A stretch of DNA of 28,978 bases from Asterionellopsis glacialis (Eukaryota; Bacillariophyta; Plagiogrammaphyceae; Rhaphoneidales; Asterionellopsidaceae), in the NCBI GenBank assembly GCA_014885115.2, contig WKLE02003919.1:1-28978 (forward strand), in the 5' to 3' direction. How positions within the stretch are numbered: the stretch's first letter is position 1; every line of letters begins with the position of its first letter. Below, piece by piece: positions 18,056-28,978 of this stretch. The translations under genes were made by a program, and so were the position numbers. The notes under the pieces are model-generated. The model did not search any database, was not told the origin of the DNA, and saw only the letters and a program-made list of their open reading frames with translations.

Positions 18056-20804
18056 CTTGGCTTCTGTGATAGGTGATTGCACCATAGTTAATACATACTG
18101 TAGCACCAGGTATATTTGCTGGTTCTTCTTAAGAAGAATTTTAGTCTTTTGCTTCTTACTTATCTGTGTAATCCATTGTATATTAGCATTGATGATATTG
18201 CAGAGGTAAGAAGGGAAAGGAGTGACAAAAGTAAAATCATTGGAATAGGGATCACCAAAATGGCAAGATAGGGGGATTGGTTTTTGTTCAAGAAATGGTC
18301 TTTGAAAATTATTGTTCTTGAAAGAAAATGAATGTTTTTTGCTCATCATAATCTTCTCCCCTCTTTTCTTGGTCCTTTTCTTTTCTATAACTCTGGAATA
18401 TTGAACAAAGCACCCACATGTCATTTTTTATATAGTAGGTCATGCTTTTTATAATGTAAGTTCCCCTGCTTTTTTCTTATCATTGCATCTCAGAGGGGCT
18501 CCTCCTCATACAACAGAATCTTCAAGTAGGCTCCATGCTCCATGGGTTTAAGATTTTCTTACTAAAAAATGCTAAGTCCATTGGAGAATTCACCCAACAG
18601 TTTACTAATTATATGTTGCTGTCTACTTCTGTAATCACTCATATCTAAGGAGGAGAGCCATGATAAAAACCTTCTAGTAAAGTTCTTTGGAGAGAAGACT
18701 TTACTTCTTGTTTAAGAAGATGACTGTCTATACTTGGATATAGTATATGAAAAATAAATTTAGTTTGTGTACTAGTACTGGTGTATATTACTGCAGCTGT
18801 ATCTACACTGAGCATAGGCCAGTAAGATGCTAATTCCTCCTTCATCTGCTACCTCATAAGAGCTAGGGACAACTGTATACATATTATAAAAACTCTATAG
18901 CAGCAAACTAGTGTTGATTTTGGCTTGTTGTTGATACCCAACCTTGGAAACAATCTTTAGGACTAATAGGTTGTAGTACCCATTTACATGAGATTCCATA
19001 GGTAGAGCACATCCTCTTTAGGTTAGAAGCTATGTGTGAACTTCATATATTACATTAGTACTTGTTGGAAATCAAAAATACATTTTTTTAATAATACAAA
19101 GTACTATTATTATTATGTATTTGTGCCTATGAAGTGCCAAAAGAAGTATAGCTTGCACAAGAAGTACAATCTAGGAGCACCATCATGGTTGGTGATATCA
19201 TAGACACTACTACTTATCATATTTTGTTTTTTATGCAATTAGTTCTTGTGACTCCTGTTAGGAAATATACTTACTAGAGAATTGAATCATGGTGTTTGGA
19301 TATTATGTGGCTTAGTTTTGATGTGAAATTTGCTTCAAAAGAGAAGAATTGTGTACATATTATTTAACACAGGGTTCATCTAAGATGTGTACATTTTCTT
19401 GGTAATTTGGATGCAACCTTCAAAAATTATCACCAATATCAACACTTTTACTATTATTCTCAAGTTGCTTTTTGTGAGTTTGCCAGAGGTCTCACTTTTT
19501 GGCAGAAATTGTTGAGATTGTCACTTATATTATTTACTGTCTTTTTACAGCATTTCCAAAACACATGGTGTACCCCTTTTCAATTCATCCTCTGTGTTAA
19601 GAACTAAAAACCATAATAAATAATTTAGAATGCCTTGAGTATTCCAATTCTCAAACTTTGAATTAAAATACTGCAGCATCAAGTTTACCCTCTCTGGACT
19701 ACAGCCAGTAGGGCAGTATAATGTATTTAAAGGGATTTATACTTGTTTAAAGCAAGTCAAACAAAAAAGAAAATTTAGAAATCAGAGATATTGATGAATT
19801 ACATGTGATAGTATTACTGTATTCAACTTTATCATCATCTAACAATAGCTGGACTGTTATGGCTTCAATCAATAATGATGATTTAGTTTCAAAAATGACA
19901 TATCCTCCCTGTGAATTTCTGAACTAGTATGTTGTGTCATTGGTTATCAGGTACTACCAGTAATTCTGTGCTATTGTATTTGCCAGTATTTTACACATAC
20001 ATCAAGAAGTGAGGAGAACAATAATGTTAAAGAAAAAATTTACTCTTTTATTGATAATACTCACATAAATTATGGATTAGTTCTGGCAAATGGACATTTT
20101 GAAACAGTATCTTTGAGAGAAAATAAGAATAATGATATATTTTAGTTGCAACAAAAAAAGACTTCTTTTCTATTTTAAAACAAGATGTTGAAAAAACACT
20201 TTTATTGCACAGTTCAAGAAAAAGCAATGTCTACATACAAAATTCTTTGGAAGTTCAAAAAATTTCTTCTAAATTGTTGTTATCAGGTTATTTGTCTACA
20301 AACCCCTCTTATATTTTTTATCGCCTCTAGAGTACTAGTATTATTTTTAAAGCTGGTAGCAATAGGAGTCTAACCTGTTTTTCAAAAGCACTCTTCCTAC
20401 ACACTAAGAAAACTTGCCACTCCTAAATATTACTTCAATTTTGAATTGAATATTTTGCTCAGATTTTCACAATTTTTTTATTTATTTTTTAATCTAATAA
20501 AAGAAATGAATCCATAATGATTTTTATTATTGCTTATATTTGGTGAAACTATCATTGAGCATTACTTCCAGCAAGCTTGTTAGTTTGGCCATAATTTAGA
20601 ATTCCTAACTACCAAAACTTTACTTTCTGATAAATGAATCACGGAGAACATTTTTTTTAGTATAGAGTTGTTCCAGGATTTGGTAAGATGGAATGATCAA
20701 AAAGTAACACAGTCTGCATGTTATATTTGGTACATTGCAAACTTCCTGCACAAATAACACACATTGCAACACACACAAAATATGAGTTGAAGCATGATTC
20801 TGTT

Positions 20805-20953
20805 GTCCAGAAGTTCTGCAAGCAAATCAACACAACAATTAACTCAAAAAGGCAATGGAAAGTACCTGTATGAAGTTTTCTGTATGCATTAGGCACCTTG
20901 GATTTGGCATGACTTAATTTTTTTAGTGAGTTATGTATGCAGAACTTCTGGAC
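20805..20953. repeat. 16-bp perfect inverted repeat (foldback) with nearby small palindromes
   Basis: GTCCAGAAGTTCTGCA at 20805-20820 is the exact reverse complement of TGCAGAACTTCTGGAC at 20938-20953, with 117 bp between the arms. Just downstream are TGGTGAT-aa-ATCACCA (about 20979-20994) and CTAACAAT...ATTGTTAG (about 21023-21044). TGTCATTGTTGATTT occurs at about 21047 and again near 21298. This cluster looks like remains of a small foldback or MITE-like element inside the CpG-erased block. Confidence 0.6.
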
Positions 20954-22967
20954 TTGTTATTTTTTGTTACAACAACAATGGTGATAAATCACCAAAAAAC
21001 ACTAAACTAAACTTTTTAATACTAACAATGATGATATTGTTAGAATTGTCATTGTTGATTTAGTCAGATGGAAGGATAAGAGTCTCTGAAATGGAAGATT
21101 GTTGATTAAATTTGGCCATTTTGTGCTATCATGAAAAAAGTGGCTTCACCAGCAAAACAACAATTAACTATATTTTGGGCCCCAGGTCACCATTTTTTTA
21201 ATTCTTTGCCATTGCAGTTCCAAAAGATGTATTATAGATGCATTAGGTGGGTTGTTGTGTTCATTTTGGTTTATTGTAGTGTGGAAATGGCTTTTTTTGT
21301 CATTGTTGATTTGGTGCAATATTATGTGTGCACACAAGACAAAAAAATTCAAATCTCACAACAATCAGACATACCAGTATAATTACATAGAAGCTACATA
21401 AGGGAAACAGACAGAAAGTGCTACCATCTGTCTCACCTAATCCTGGAAAACAACTCTATATAGGAGCTATAATATGGTTGGATTTTGCTGCTTGTCAACA
21501 AAAACCACAAATTCATTGTCAAATGCTAAATGATGACATTTTGTGAGTGCAGTAGTACATGAACTTGTCTAAATGTACACTTAATAATTTTGGTTCCAAA
21601 AAGAAAATGAAGAACTTGAACCTTATTTTACCAGGAAGATGATGTACTTAGCTACTTAGGTGTGAACCATGTAAGGGAGTGGTCTATCACCAATGTACAC
21701 ACCATCACATCATATTTTACCAACTATTAATGAATACTCATTCCACTTTTTTCTAGCTTTCTATATGGTTATAGCTGTGTCCACCATCCGTTCACCATAT
21801 TGATTTACCCTACACTGGTGCAGTGCCAGGGAACAAATAGGCATTTAAGTTTTTACTTATACAAGTGAAACACTTTCCACAGGGTTCTAAGTATGCCCTG
21901 GGAGGACTACCTCAACAACATGGAGTATGTTGCTATCACATCAGTATTTTTCTTCTTTCTGTTCATGTATAAGTTGTCATTGTTTATATATATAAGAAAG
22001 AAATAAGAAAGTAACATGTATACATTTATTCATTTTGACTCTGTACAGTCAAGCAGCACTTACTCAACAACTTTTTGGGAATCTATTACTTCTTGAATGG
22101 TAGTATACTATATTATGATAAAAATACTTTACATATACTCATATTGTTTACAAGCACAACTTATTATAATATAATACATTCATTGTTACCAACAATAATC
22201 ATTCTTGTGTATAGAATACTAGACTAAATATTTTGTTCCACCTATATACAACAATTTCCATTTTTCTCTATGTAAACTGCTTCCTGCTAATCACTGAACT
22301 ATAGTTCTCATCATATTGTTATCAACAGCAGCAGAGGAACTATCACCATCCTGATTCCTCTTTACCAAATTGTTGTTGTTGTCAGTGCTTATGAGCCACC
22401 TGACACCACCTCCTTCTTCAATGGGCCAATCTTTATATCATCATTTTTTGGGAAGAAGCCAGTGATCTGGTACAAAATATCCTCCTTTTGCTTGTTAGCT
22501 CTCACTCCTACTATACTATCTTTTCTATTATCCTGTTCTCTCTTTTTCCTCTATAATTTTATCCTATTATTCAACACAGAGAAAGCAAACCATGCTGCTG
22601 AAAGCATCTGACTTTGATAGTTTGTCACATTTTTTACCACGATTGACATGAGAATCTAATAAACAATTTGTTTATCATGGTCACCAATTTCCCTGTCATC
22701 AAACTTGCTAAATTACCTAACTGCTCTTGTCAACCATACAAAGTACCAAATCTATTTGATGCCATATACCTTCTTGTGTCCCAGAATAAGTCTAACCTGT
22801 CCCTGCCTTTTCTCAAATGATTTCTAGATCTACCTCTCTTCTACTGTGCATGAATGAAAAATTTGTAGGAAAAAGCAATGACTGAGAAATCACTAACAGC
22901 TGATGCAATATGACTTCATTATTGGCTTGATAATATATGATATTATAAAGGAACAAGTATGATGTGA

Positions 22968-22984
22968 CTACTAGGACCTAGTAG
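22968..22984. repeat. 17-bp near-perfect palindrome CTACTAGGACCTAGTAG
   Basis: The arms CTACTAGG and CCTAGTAG flank a single A. The inner 11-mer CTAGGACCTAG is identical to the two copies at 5621-5631 and 5644-5654. Confidence 0.7.
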
Positions 22985-24840
22985 AAAATGTGAATAGTTG
23001 TGATCTTTCAGCTACATATACCACTACTACTAAACAAAGAATCACATTTGGTTTAACAAAAGCTCAATCTGCTTTCCACATGAACCCTTTTTATATCAAC
23101 AAAAGCAAAATCTTGTACTGGTAGACTTGACTAACTGTAAACTACTAATTATCACTAAGGATACCTATGGAAGGCTTTAACATCATTATGCCAAGAATCA
23201 AGGGAATCAACAAGGCTACCATTGTCTGTATTCCCACTACAACATATATTATACAACACAATAGGTCAAAGGTTGCATCAATATATTATACTCAGCCAAC
23301 TGTGTTCAATAGACTTGCCACAAATAGTATGGACATTTGGTTTCATACAAAATAGAAATAAATAGTGACCAAGGAAAGAGAAGAAGTAGACACTTACTAT
23401 AGTACTACTGTTGAAAACTATGTAATATTTGAAGAGTTGGCAAGGCAGCAAGCACCCACCATAGAAGATCAGGGGGAGGGGGTGGGGATATGATGACTGA
23501 TAAAAACAATAATAGCACACCAGTAAAGCAAGTAAGGGGGGAGGATGAGACTAGTGATATGGATATTACCTGTCATAGTAATCATCTTGAATCAGTAGAG
23601 ATGCATTTGCATAAATACATTTGTATCCTTTTAAGGTATGTCAGTAAAAACTTTGAGGAGGTATGTAGCAATTATCCCTATTTACTATAGTACCTTCTAT
23701 TGTTTTGTGCCAAAACTAACACAAGTAATGATGTGCTCTTCCATGGATATGCACAAATAAATTCTGTCTTCAAAGATTATTTGTGCAACAAATATACTAG
23801 TCTTTTTTAATACCTTTGACCACCACATGAACTTGAACAAATGCCATGTAGTGCATAAATGAAAACCTAGTCTTCAGATCATCCATATAAATCAATACAC
23901 TTCTTACTTCCAGTACACCTCCTGCAGAATCTATATTAATCCTTGGCAACAATGTTATTAGACTCTCCTCTAGACATCATAGTGATAATTGATATGTTTC
24001 AGTTTAACTTTACAGATGTATTAATCCATATTCACCATAACCAAAATGACGAACCCATTATGCCCCTCCTATCATCATGCCATCAAAGCCTCAGAACATA
24101 TTCTTTCTGGGCAGCTATGTCTGGCAAGAAACTATCTGCATTCTACATTTAGCATTACTCAAAAAATTGATGCATTCTATTGCAATCATCTGGTTCTTGA
24201 TGTCCTTCACATATATATTAAAGGGCTTGAGTACTGGTGGATCCATTAACCCCCCCCCCTGTTCTGGGCCTTCTTCATATACACTTCTGGCTTTTGAGTT
24301 AGGATTAATGAGGAATTCTTAGCCAGTATGTGTTGAAACCAACTTGTTTGTAGATATACCTCACTCTATGGAGCTGACAGAAGACCATGATAGATGTCAA
24401 AACAAGATTCAAGGAAAGGGTACTTAGTCATGCATAGAATACACCATAGTCTTCAATATTTACCACTGGATGTCCATCTGGACTGAATTTTTGTTTGATG
24501 GTGAAAAGCTAATAGCTGATCATGCTAATTTTGTTGCTGCTGAACTAGTGTCCAAATTGTAATATCCTTGTGCATGACATTAAAAATGTCATCATTTTTA
24601 TCTGGTGAAAATGTTTTTCATCCATAATACCCACTTTTCTGAACTGATCCATTTGTATGTTGTTAACTTTTCTACTAAATAACAATCTTTTTTTCTTTTT
24701 GAATCATTCGGGATTTGTTATTTCAGGTGGAATAAGAAAGTCCATAAGTTTTGAAAATTTTGGATTAGTATTGCTGAGAATACAAGGCTTTTAATTGTAT
24801 GTGTTCAGCAGGAGCTGTTACACAAATAGCTTTTGCAGTG

Positions 24841-24867
24841 TTTCATGTTTCATGTTTCATGTTTCAT
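24841..24867. repeat. (TTTCATG) heptamer tandem repeat
   Basis: Almost four perfect copies of TTTCATG lie near the right edge of the CpG-erased block. It is a simple repeat with no other feature attached. Confidence 0.85.
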
Positions 24868-24917
24868 TAGTATTGTAAAAAGAAGGCTTTTCTGGAAAAT
24901 TGATGTTCTGGGGTTCT

Positions 24918-25528
24918 CGTTGCCTATCTCTTGGTTACACAGACTCATTCTGTCGACGTAGTACATACTTGTGTTGAGTTTTCAATCCAACATAGATTTC
25001 GAGGCCAGGAAGAAAAACGCAACGTTGAAAACTTACGTGTGATGATTATGAGAGTGACGGGACAGACAAAAGAGCTCGAGCATGCAAAGAGATATTTTTC
25101 ACGAGCCGACGGACAGAGCCCACTGCAAGAAAAGACTTATGAAGAAGGTTTGAATCGTGCTTGCCTTTTGGGTTCGCATCTTTTGTGACACATTTTTTGG
25201 TTTTCCGAAGCTGTTGTACAGGGTGCAAAGCGGTATGTCATGAAAAATCCCTCTCTCAAGGAGACTACACTGGTCATGGACACGACTAAATTAGGTACAC
25301 TGTATGTGTAGACAAAGAGAGCATGAGACCATATACACACTAGATGTCAGGTATGAAACCATCCCACAAAAAGTAATTTATACGATCGAAAAAGCTAAGC
25401 ATATATTTGTTACTTTCAAAACATAGAATTCATATCTACTCTTTGTTCCCAACACAAATCTATCTCGAAGAGACAAGGCCAGGAGAACCAAAGAATATAT
25501 TTTCGAGAAATTAAAAGATATCAGACGA
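24918..25528. other. Upstream region of the MFSD1-like gene, normal CpG
   Basis: CpG returns abruptly here (for example GTCGACG at about 24954 and several CG between 25017 and 25110). An 85-codon frame at 24931-25188 opens at TTG and lacks recognisable features, so I do not call it. The stretch should contain the promoter and leader of the transporter gene starting at 25529. Confidence 0.5.
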
Positions 25529-27561
25529 ATGTACTACTCGACGAAAAATGATATTCAATCGTTTCATTTGGAGACGGATAGTAGTTACGAGGCACCGAAA
25601 CCACCGGCTACCAAATTAACAAGTCAAATGAATGCTGCTACTTTACAGCTATGTTCTCCCACAGACTGCGAAAAAATCCTCGGTGAAATCAATGGTGAAC
25701 AAAATGTGAAACATGATGTCCTTGATAAGCCCAGCTTAAAACGACGATGGATTATCTTGATTCTCGCTTGCATGGTCATGCATGGGCTCTATTATTTGTG
25801 AGTTACTATACAATTGTTTGGAAAACAATTGTGATTGCTGTATAGTACGTAACTATTATGTGCTCACACTAACATGTGCTGTCTGTTTTGTGCCCCATAC
25901 TTTATTGTAGAATATCATTGCCGGCATCTATACATCAGCAACTTAAGGAAACCATGCCAGAAGAAGATTTTGAGGCAAAGTATCAACTAATGTTTACTAT
26001 GGCTCACTTCCCAGGCATTGTGCTCCCCCTTTTTACTGGCGTACTAGTGGACAAATTTGGCGGACGAGTATGCTTGCTGGTTTTATCCACAATCTGCCTT
26101 ATTGGGCAAGTCACAACTTCATCTGGTATCGAGATGGAGAGCTGGTCAGTAGCCTTGGCAGGACGTTTCATCTACGGGCTAGGATTTGAAGCATTGTTTT
26201 CTACAAACCAGGCTTTCCTAGCAACATGGTTTGGAGAAAAAGAACTAGGTCTTGCATTTGGTATTTCAAGTGCCATTAGTTATTTGGGGTTTCTCCTAAG
26301 TTTTGTAATCAGTCCATTTGTTGCCAATGCAGTCACCACCGGATTCTCATTCTGGATTGGCACAATAATAAAAGCTATTTCAGTTTTGGCTGCTGCCCTA
26401 ATTTTTGTATTGGACAGAGCCACGGAACGAAATATATCAACAAACAAACAACAGGAAAAATCTTCTTGCGTGGTATGCATCGGTGAACAGGTAGAAACAG
26501 AAAGTAGCGCCTGCCAAAATTACGCAGAAACAAGGCTAAGCAAGGAAACTTCCAACGGTGGACAAGAGGAGTGCAAATCGATTCAATTTTCAGACTTTGG
26601 CTCTTCCTTCTGGCTCCTTTGCTGTTCAGGACTTCTAGTCTATGCTGTCTCTCAAGGTTTCGTCAATGTTGCATCTGGGCTCATGCTTGAACGTAACCTC
26701 TTCGTCGAACCTCCAAGAGACTGCGTGTTGCAATACCCCGATCAATGCTCTTCTGGATACCTTGCCCCTGTCAGTGGAAACCCATCGATTGATACGAAGA
26801 ACAACACTTGCCCGATTCCTATGTCATGTTTATCCTACGCACCTCCATGGCCCGTCTCCCTCAACATTACAAACGAAGGAGAACCATCGTGGGATAAGCC
26901 AGCGTATCTGTTTCATCCGTTGCTTCAATCAGATATCGATTGCAACGACGCTTTCTTTGCAGAAGCGTGCACCTATGACTACTGCAGTAAACAGGACAAA
27001 GCAACTGAAAAAGCAGGATTTCTCATGACTGTCCCGTATCTTGTTACAATAGCTACCACGTTTGCCTTTGGACATTATGGAGTGGACAAGTGTGGATGGA
27101 GGGCAGAAATGGTTTGCTTTGCGCCCATACTGCTAATTACTGCTCATGGAGGACTGGCGTTCCAGAAAAAGTCGCTTATACCACCACTAATAACTCACGG
27201 CCTTGGATATTCAATATCTGTGTCTGCATTATGGCCTTCAATTCCTTTGACAGTGAAAAATTCTGCTGTGGGGACTGCTTTTGGTCTTTTGACTTGTATT
27301 CAAAATTTGGGTTTAGCATTTATTCCCCTTATTATTACCATTACATATAATAACGCTAGGCATCAATATCTCCCAGAAGTCGAGATAGTATTTATGGGAC
27401 TGTCTGGAGTTGCTTTTTTGGTAGGCATTGGTCTCATCTATTGTGACAGGAAATCAGAAGGAAGACTACGAACAAGGCGATCGCAGATAACTGAAGCGGA
27501 AGTCGAAGACCATGAGAGTACTACCCAAGCAGCTTCTAGAACAAGACATGTCAGGGTTTGA
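25529..27561 (+). CDS. MFSD1: MFSD1-like major facilitator transporter (2 exons)
   Basis: Exon 1 (25529-25797) joins exon 2 (25911-27561) across a 113-bp intron with a GTGAGT donor, a CTAAC branch-like site near 25868 and a TTGTAG acceptor. The splice rebuilds HGLYYLISLPAS in the first membrane helix and gives 639 residues. An N-terminal cytosolic tail (1-72) precedes helix 1 (about 73-93). MFS motif A is at 133-142 (GVLVDKFGGR). GRFIYGLGFEALFSTNQ and YSISVSALWPSIPL...AVGTAFGLLTCIQNLGLAFIPL match MFSD1 closely. A charged cytosolic loop (about 260-315) separates the two halves. After helix 7 there is a loop of roughly 110 residues with seven cysteines and sequons NNT and NIT, probably lumenal. 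MFSD1 in animals is a lysosomal dipeptide exporter, so this is probably a vacuolar or lysosomal transporter; the substrate here is inferred. The tail is polar and basic. Confidence 0.87.
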
Positions 27562-27749
27562 TGGCTTACGAGCTCGTACACTAAATAATTGGCTAAATCA
27601 AGATATTAGTCTGTTAGTTATTTGTTTTTGAGGACGGGGGGCATCTGGTACTAAAACGTTATACGGACCTTTTCACCCGTCGTAGCTAAACCTCCTGGTA
27701 GGGAGGACCCCCCAAACCCGCTTTACATCGCAAATATGAAAACTCCTGT

Positions 27750-28075
27750 TAGGGTAATAGTAACTCGACGAATTGCCGTGGGGTGAAAAAGCCTTTACAG
27801 CCTACTTGGGTAGTGTTGAAGCTGGTAAGGCCCATGATGCCATCTGTTTTTTGACCGATAAAACAAAGTATGAGGATATCCTTATTGATCAGGCGATACT
27901 GATAACTTCTTAAAAGAACAGCTGAAACCCGAGGCATTGCAAGCTGCGGCTGACAAATGTGGGCCAAAGGTCACCATAAACATGAGAGAAGGATTCGACC
28001 ATCCTATCCTTTTTTATTGCCGCCTTCATCGAAGACCATGTTGAGTTCCATGGAAAGAGGCTCTGCGCAACATAA
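27750..28075 (+). pseudogene. Broken 3' fragment of S-formylglutathione hydrolase (esterase D)
   Basis: Conserved blocks of S-formylglutathione hydrolase appear in order but in different frames. STNC then WGEKAFTAYLGSVEAGKAHD (about 27765-27840) leads to KYEDILIDQ (about 27868-27894). DTDNFLKEQLKPEALQAAAD (about 27896-27955) is followed by VTINMREGFDH and FFIAAFIEDHVEFHGKRL, ending at a stop at 28073-28075. The frame breaks near 27777 (one base short of the NCPW motif), near 27894 (one base short after IDQ) and near 28000. The enzyme completes glutathione-dependent formaldehyde detoxification; the family is about 280 residues, and only the last third is visible. The HSYFF motif, which carries the catalytic His, is damaged at the third break. 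The 5' two thirds, including the catalytic Ser (GHSMGG) region, is not seen upstream. Assembly error is possible, but three breaks and a missing 5' part favour a relic. Confidence 0.82.
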
Positions 28076-28269
28076 TGATAAAAGATTTTAAAACAATATG
28101 AATGCGTACTATGATACTTATGATAGTCCTAGGAATATCAGCATAATAATGTCAAATTCAACGACACAAATAGAAATCTCAGAGTTACCTCTCTAAAATT
28201 CACTTAATTGGTATCATCTTATTATAAATTCAACAACATCTCATCGCTCCCAAAGCATCTGTTTTGTAT

Positions 28270-28978
<709 letters not shown>

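Larger units (their letters stand above)
18056..24917. other. CpG-erased, gene-free AT-rich block (6.9 kb)
   Basis: Reading the plus strand by eye I find only six CpG dinucleotides, at 20322, 20642, 21789, 22640, 24050 and 24709. The first 2.27 kb has none. GpC, TpG and CpA are all common, so this is not simply low G+C. No open frame exceeds about 85 codons and none has recognisable domains. On the minus strand near 22740-22840 a short stretch reads like protein (RDRLDLFWDTRRYMASNRF) with only AGA/AGG arginine codons, as expected of an old coding sequence that lost its CpG. I cannot name a family. No terminal repeats or target-site duplication are visible at the edges. It most likely represents methylated, silenced and decayed DNA, perhaps old transposons. 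Confidence 0.8.

Noticed and set aside
23872..23892. Minus-strand IYMDDLK resembling a reverse transcriptase active-site motif
   Set aside because: The residues around it do not match any reverse transcriptase block, and stops are close, so a six-residue match is not enough.
24931..25188. 85-codon plus frame right of the CpG-free block
   Set aside because: It opens at TTG and has no family features. It more likely belongs to the upstream region of the transporter gene.
27749..27967. 72-codon minus-strand frame
   Set aside because: It starts at TTG and is antisense to the S-formylglutathione hydrolase relic on the plus strand.

Overview
The window is nuclear DNA of a photosynthetic stramenopile, most likely a diatom. 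The evidence is a plastid preprotein with the heterokont A|F-V-P presequence motif, a type III metacaspase (p10-like part ahead of p20), short GT-AG introns of 102-150 bp with CTAAC-like branch sites, and ordinary eukaryotic housekeeping genes on both strands. The species cannot be named from this sequence. Introns required joining reading frames by eye. Several long open frames start only at TTG or GTG and were not accepted as genes.

Left part (1-6.5 kb): the 5' end of a small secreted protein gene (1-219, -); a Vtc1-like vacuolar membrane protein (1349-2056, -); an LLPH/DUF2423 nucleolar protein (3083-3475, +); an eight-cysteine secreted protein (5017-5409, -); and a two-exon LYRM7/MZM1 complex III assembly factor (6026-6523, +). 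Two diverged tandem duplications of about 235-258 bp lie beside the two secreted-protein genes.

Middle (6.8-17.5 kb): an unrecognised 1515-residue acidic repeat protein (6825-11372, -); a three-exon type III metacaspase (12771-14784, -); and a two-exon plastid-targeted protein with a beta-sandwich-like C-terminus (16388-17467, +).

Right part (17.5-29 kb): no gene is visible for about 8 kb. Inside this, 18056-24917 is almost free of CpG: six CpG by eye in 6.86 kb, although GpC is common and both flanks have normal CpG. This sharply bounded CpG-erased block is the most unusual feature here, and the best explanation is long-term cytosine methylation of silenced, decayed DNA. Then follow a two-exon MFSD1-like transporter (25529-27561, +), a frameshifted relic of S-formylglutathione hydrolase (about 27750-28075, +), and the 3' part of a GCN5 acetyltransferase with its bromodomain (28270 to the right edge, -).

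The genes do not form an operon or pathway cluster. They look like ordinary dispersed eukaryotic genes covering polyphosphate metabolism, ribosome assembly, respiratory chain assembly, stress or cell-death proteolysis, plastid function, lysosomal transport and chromatin acetylation.
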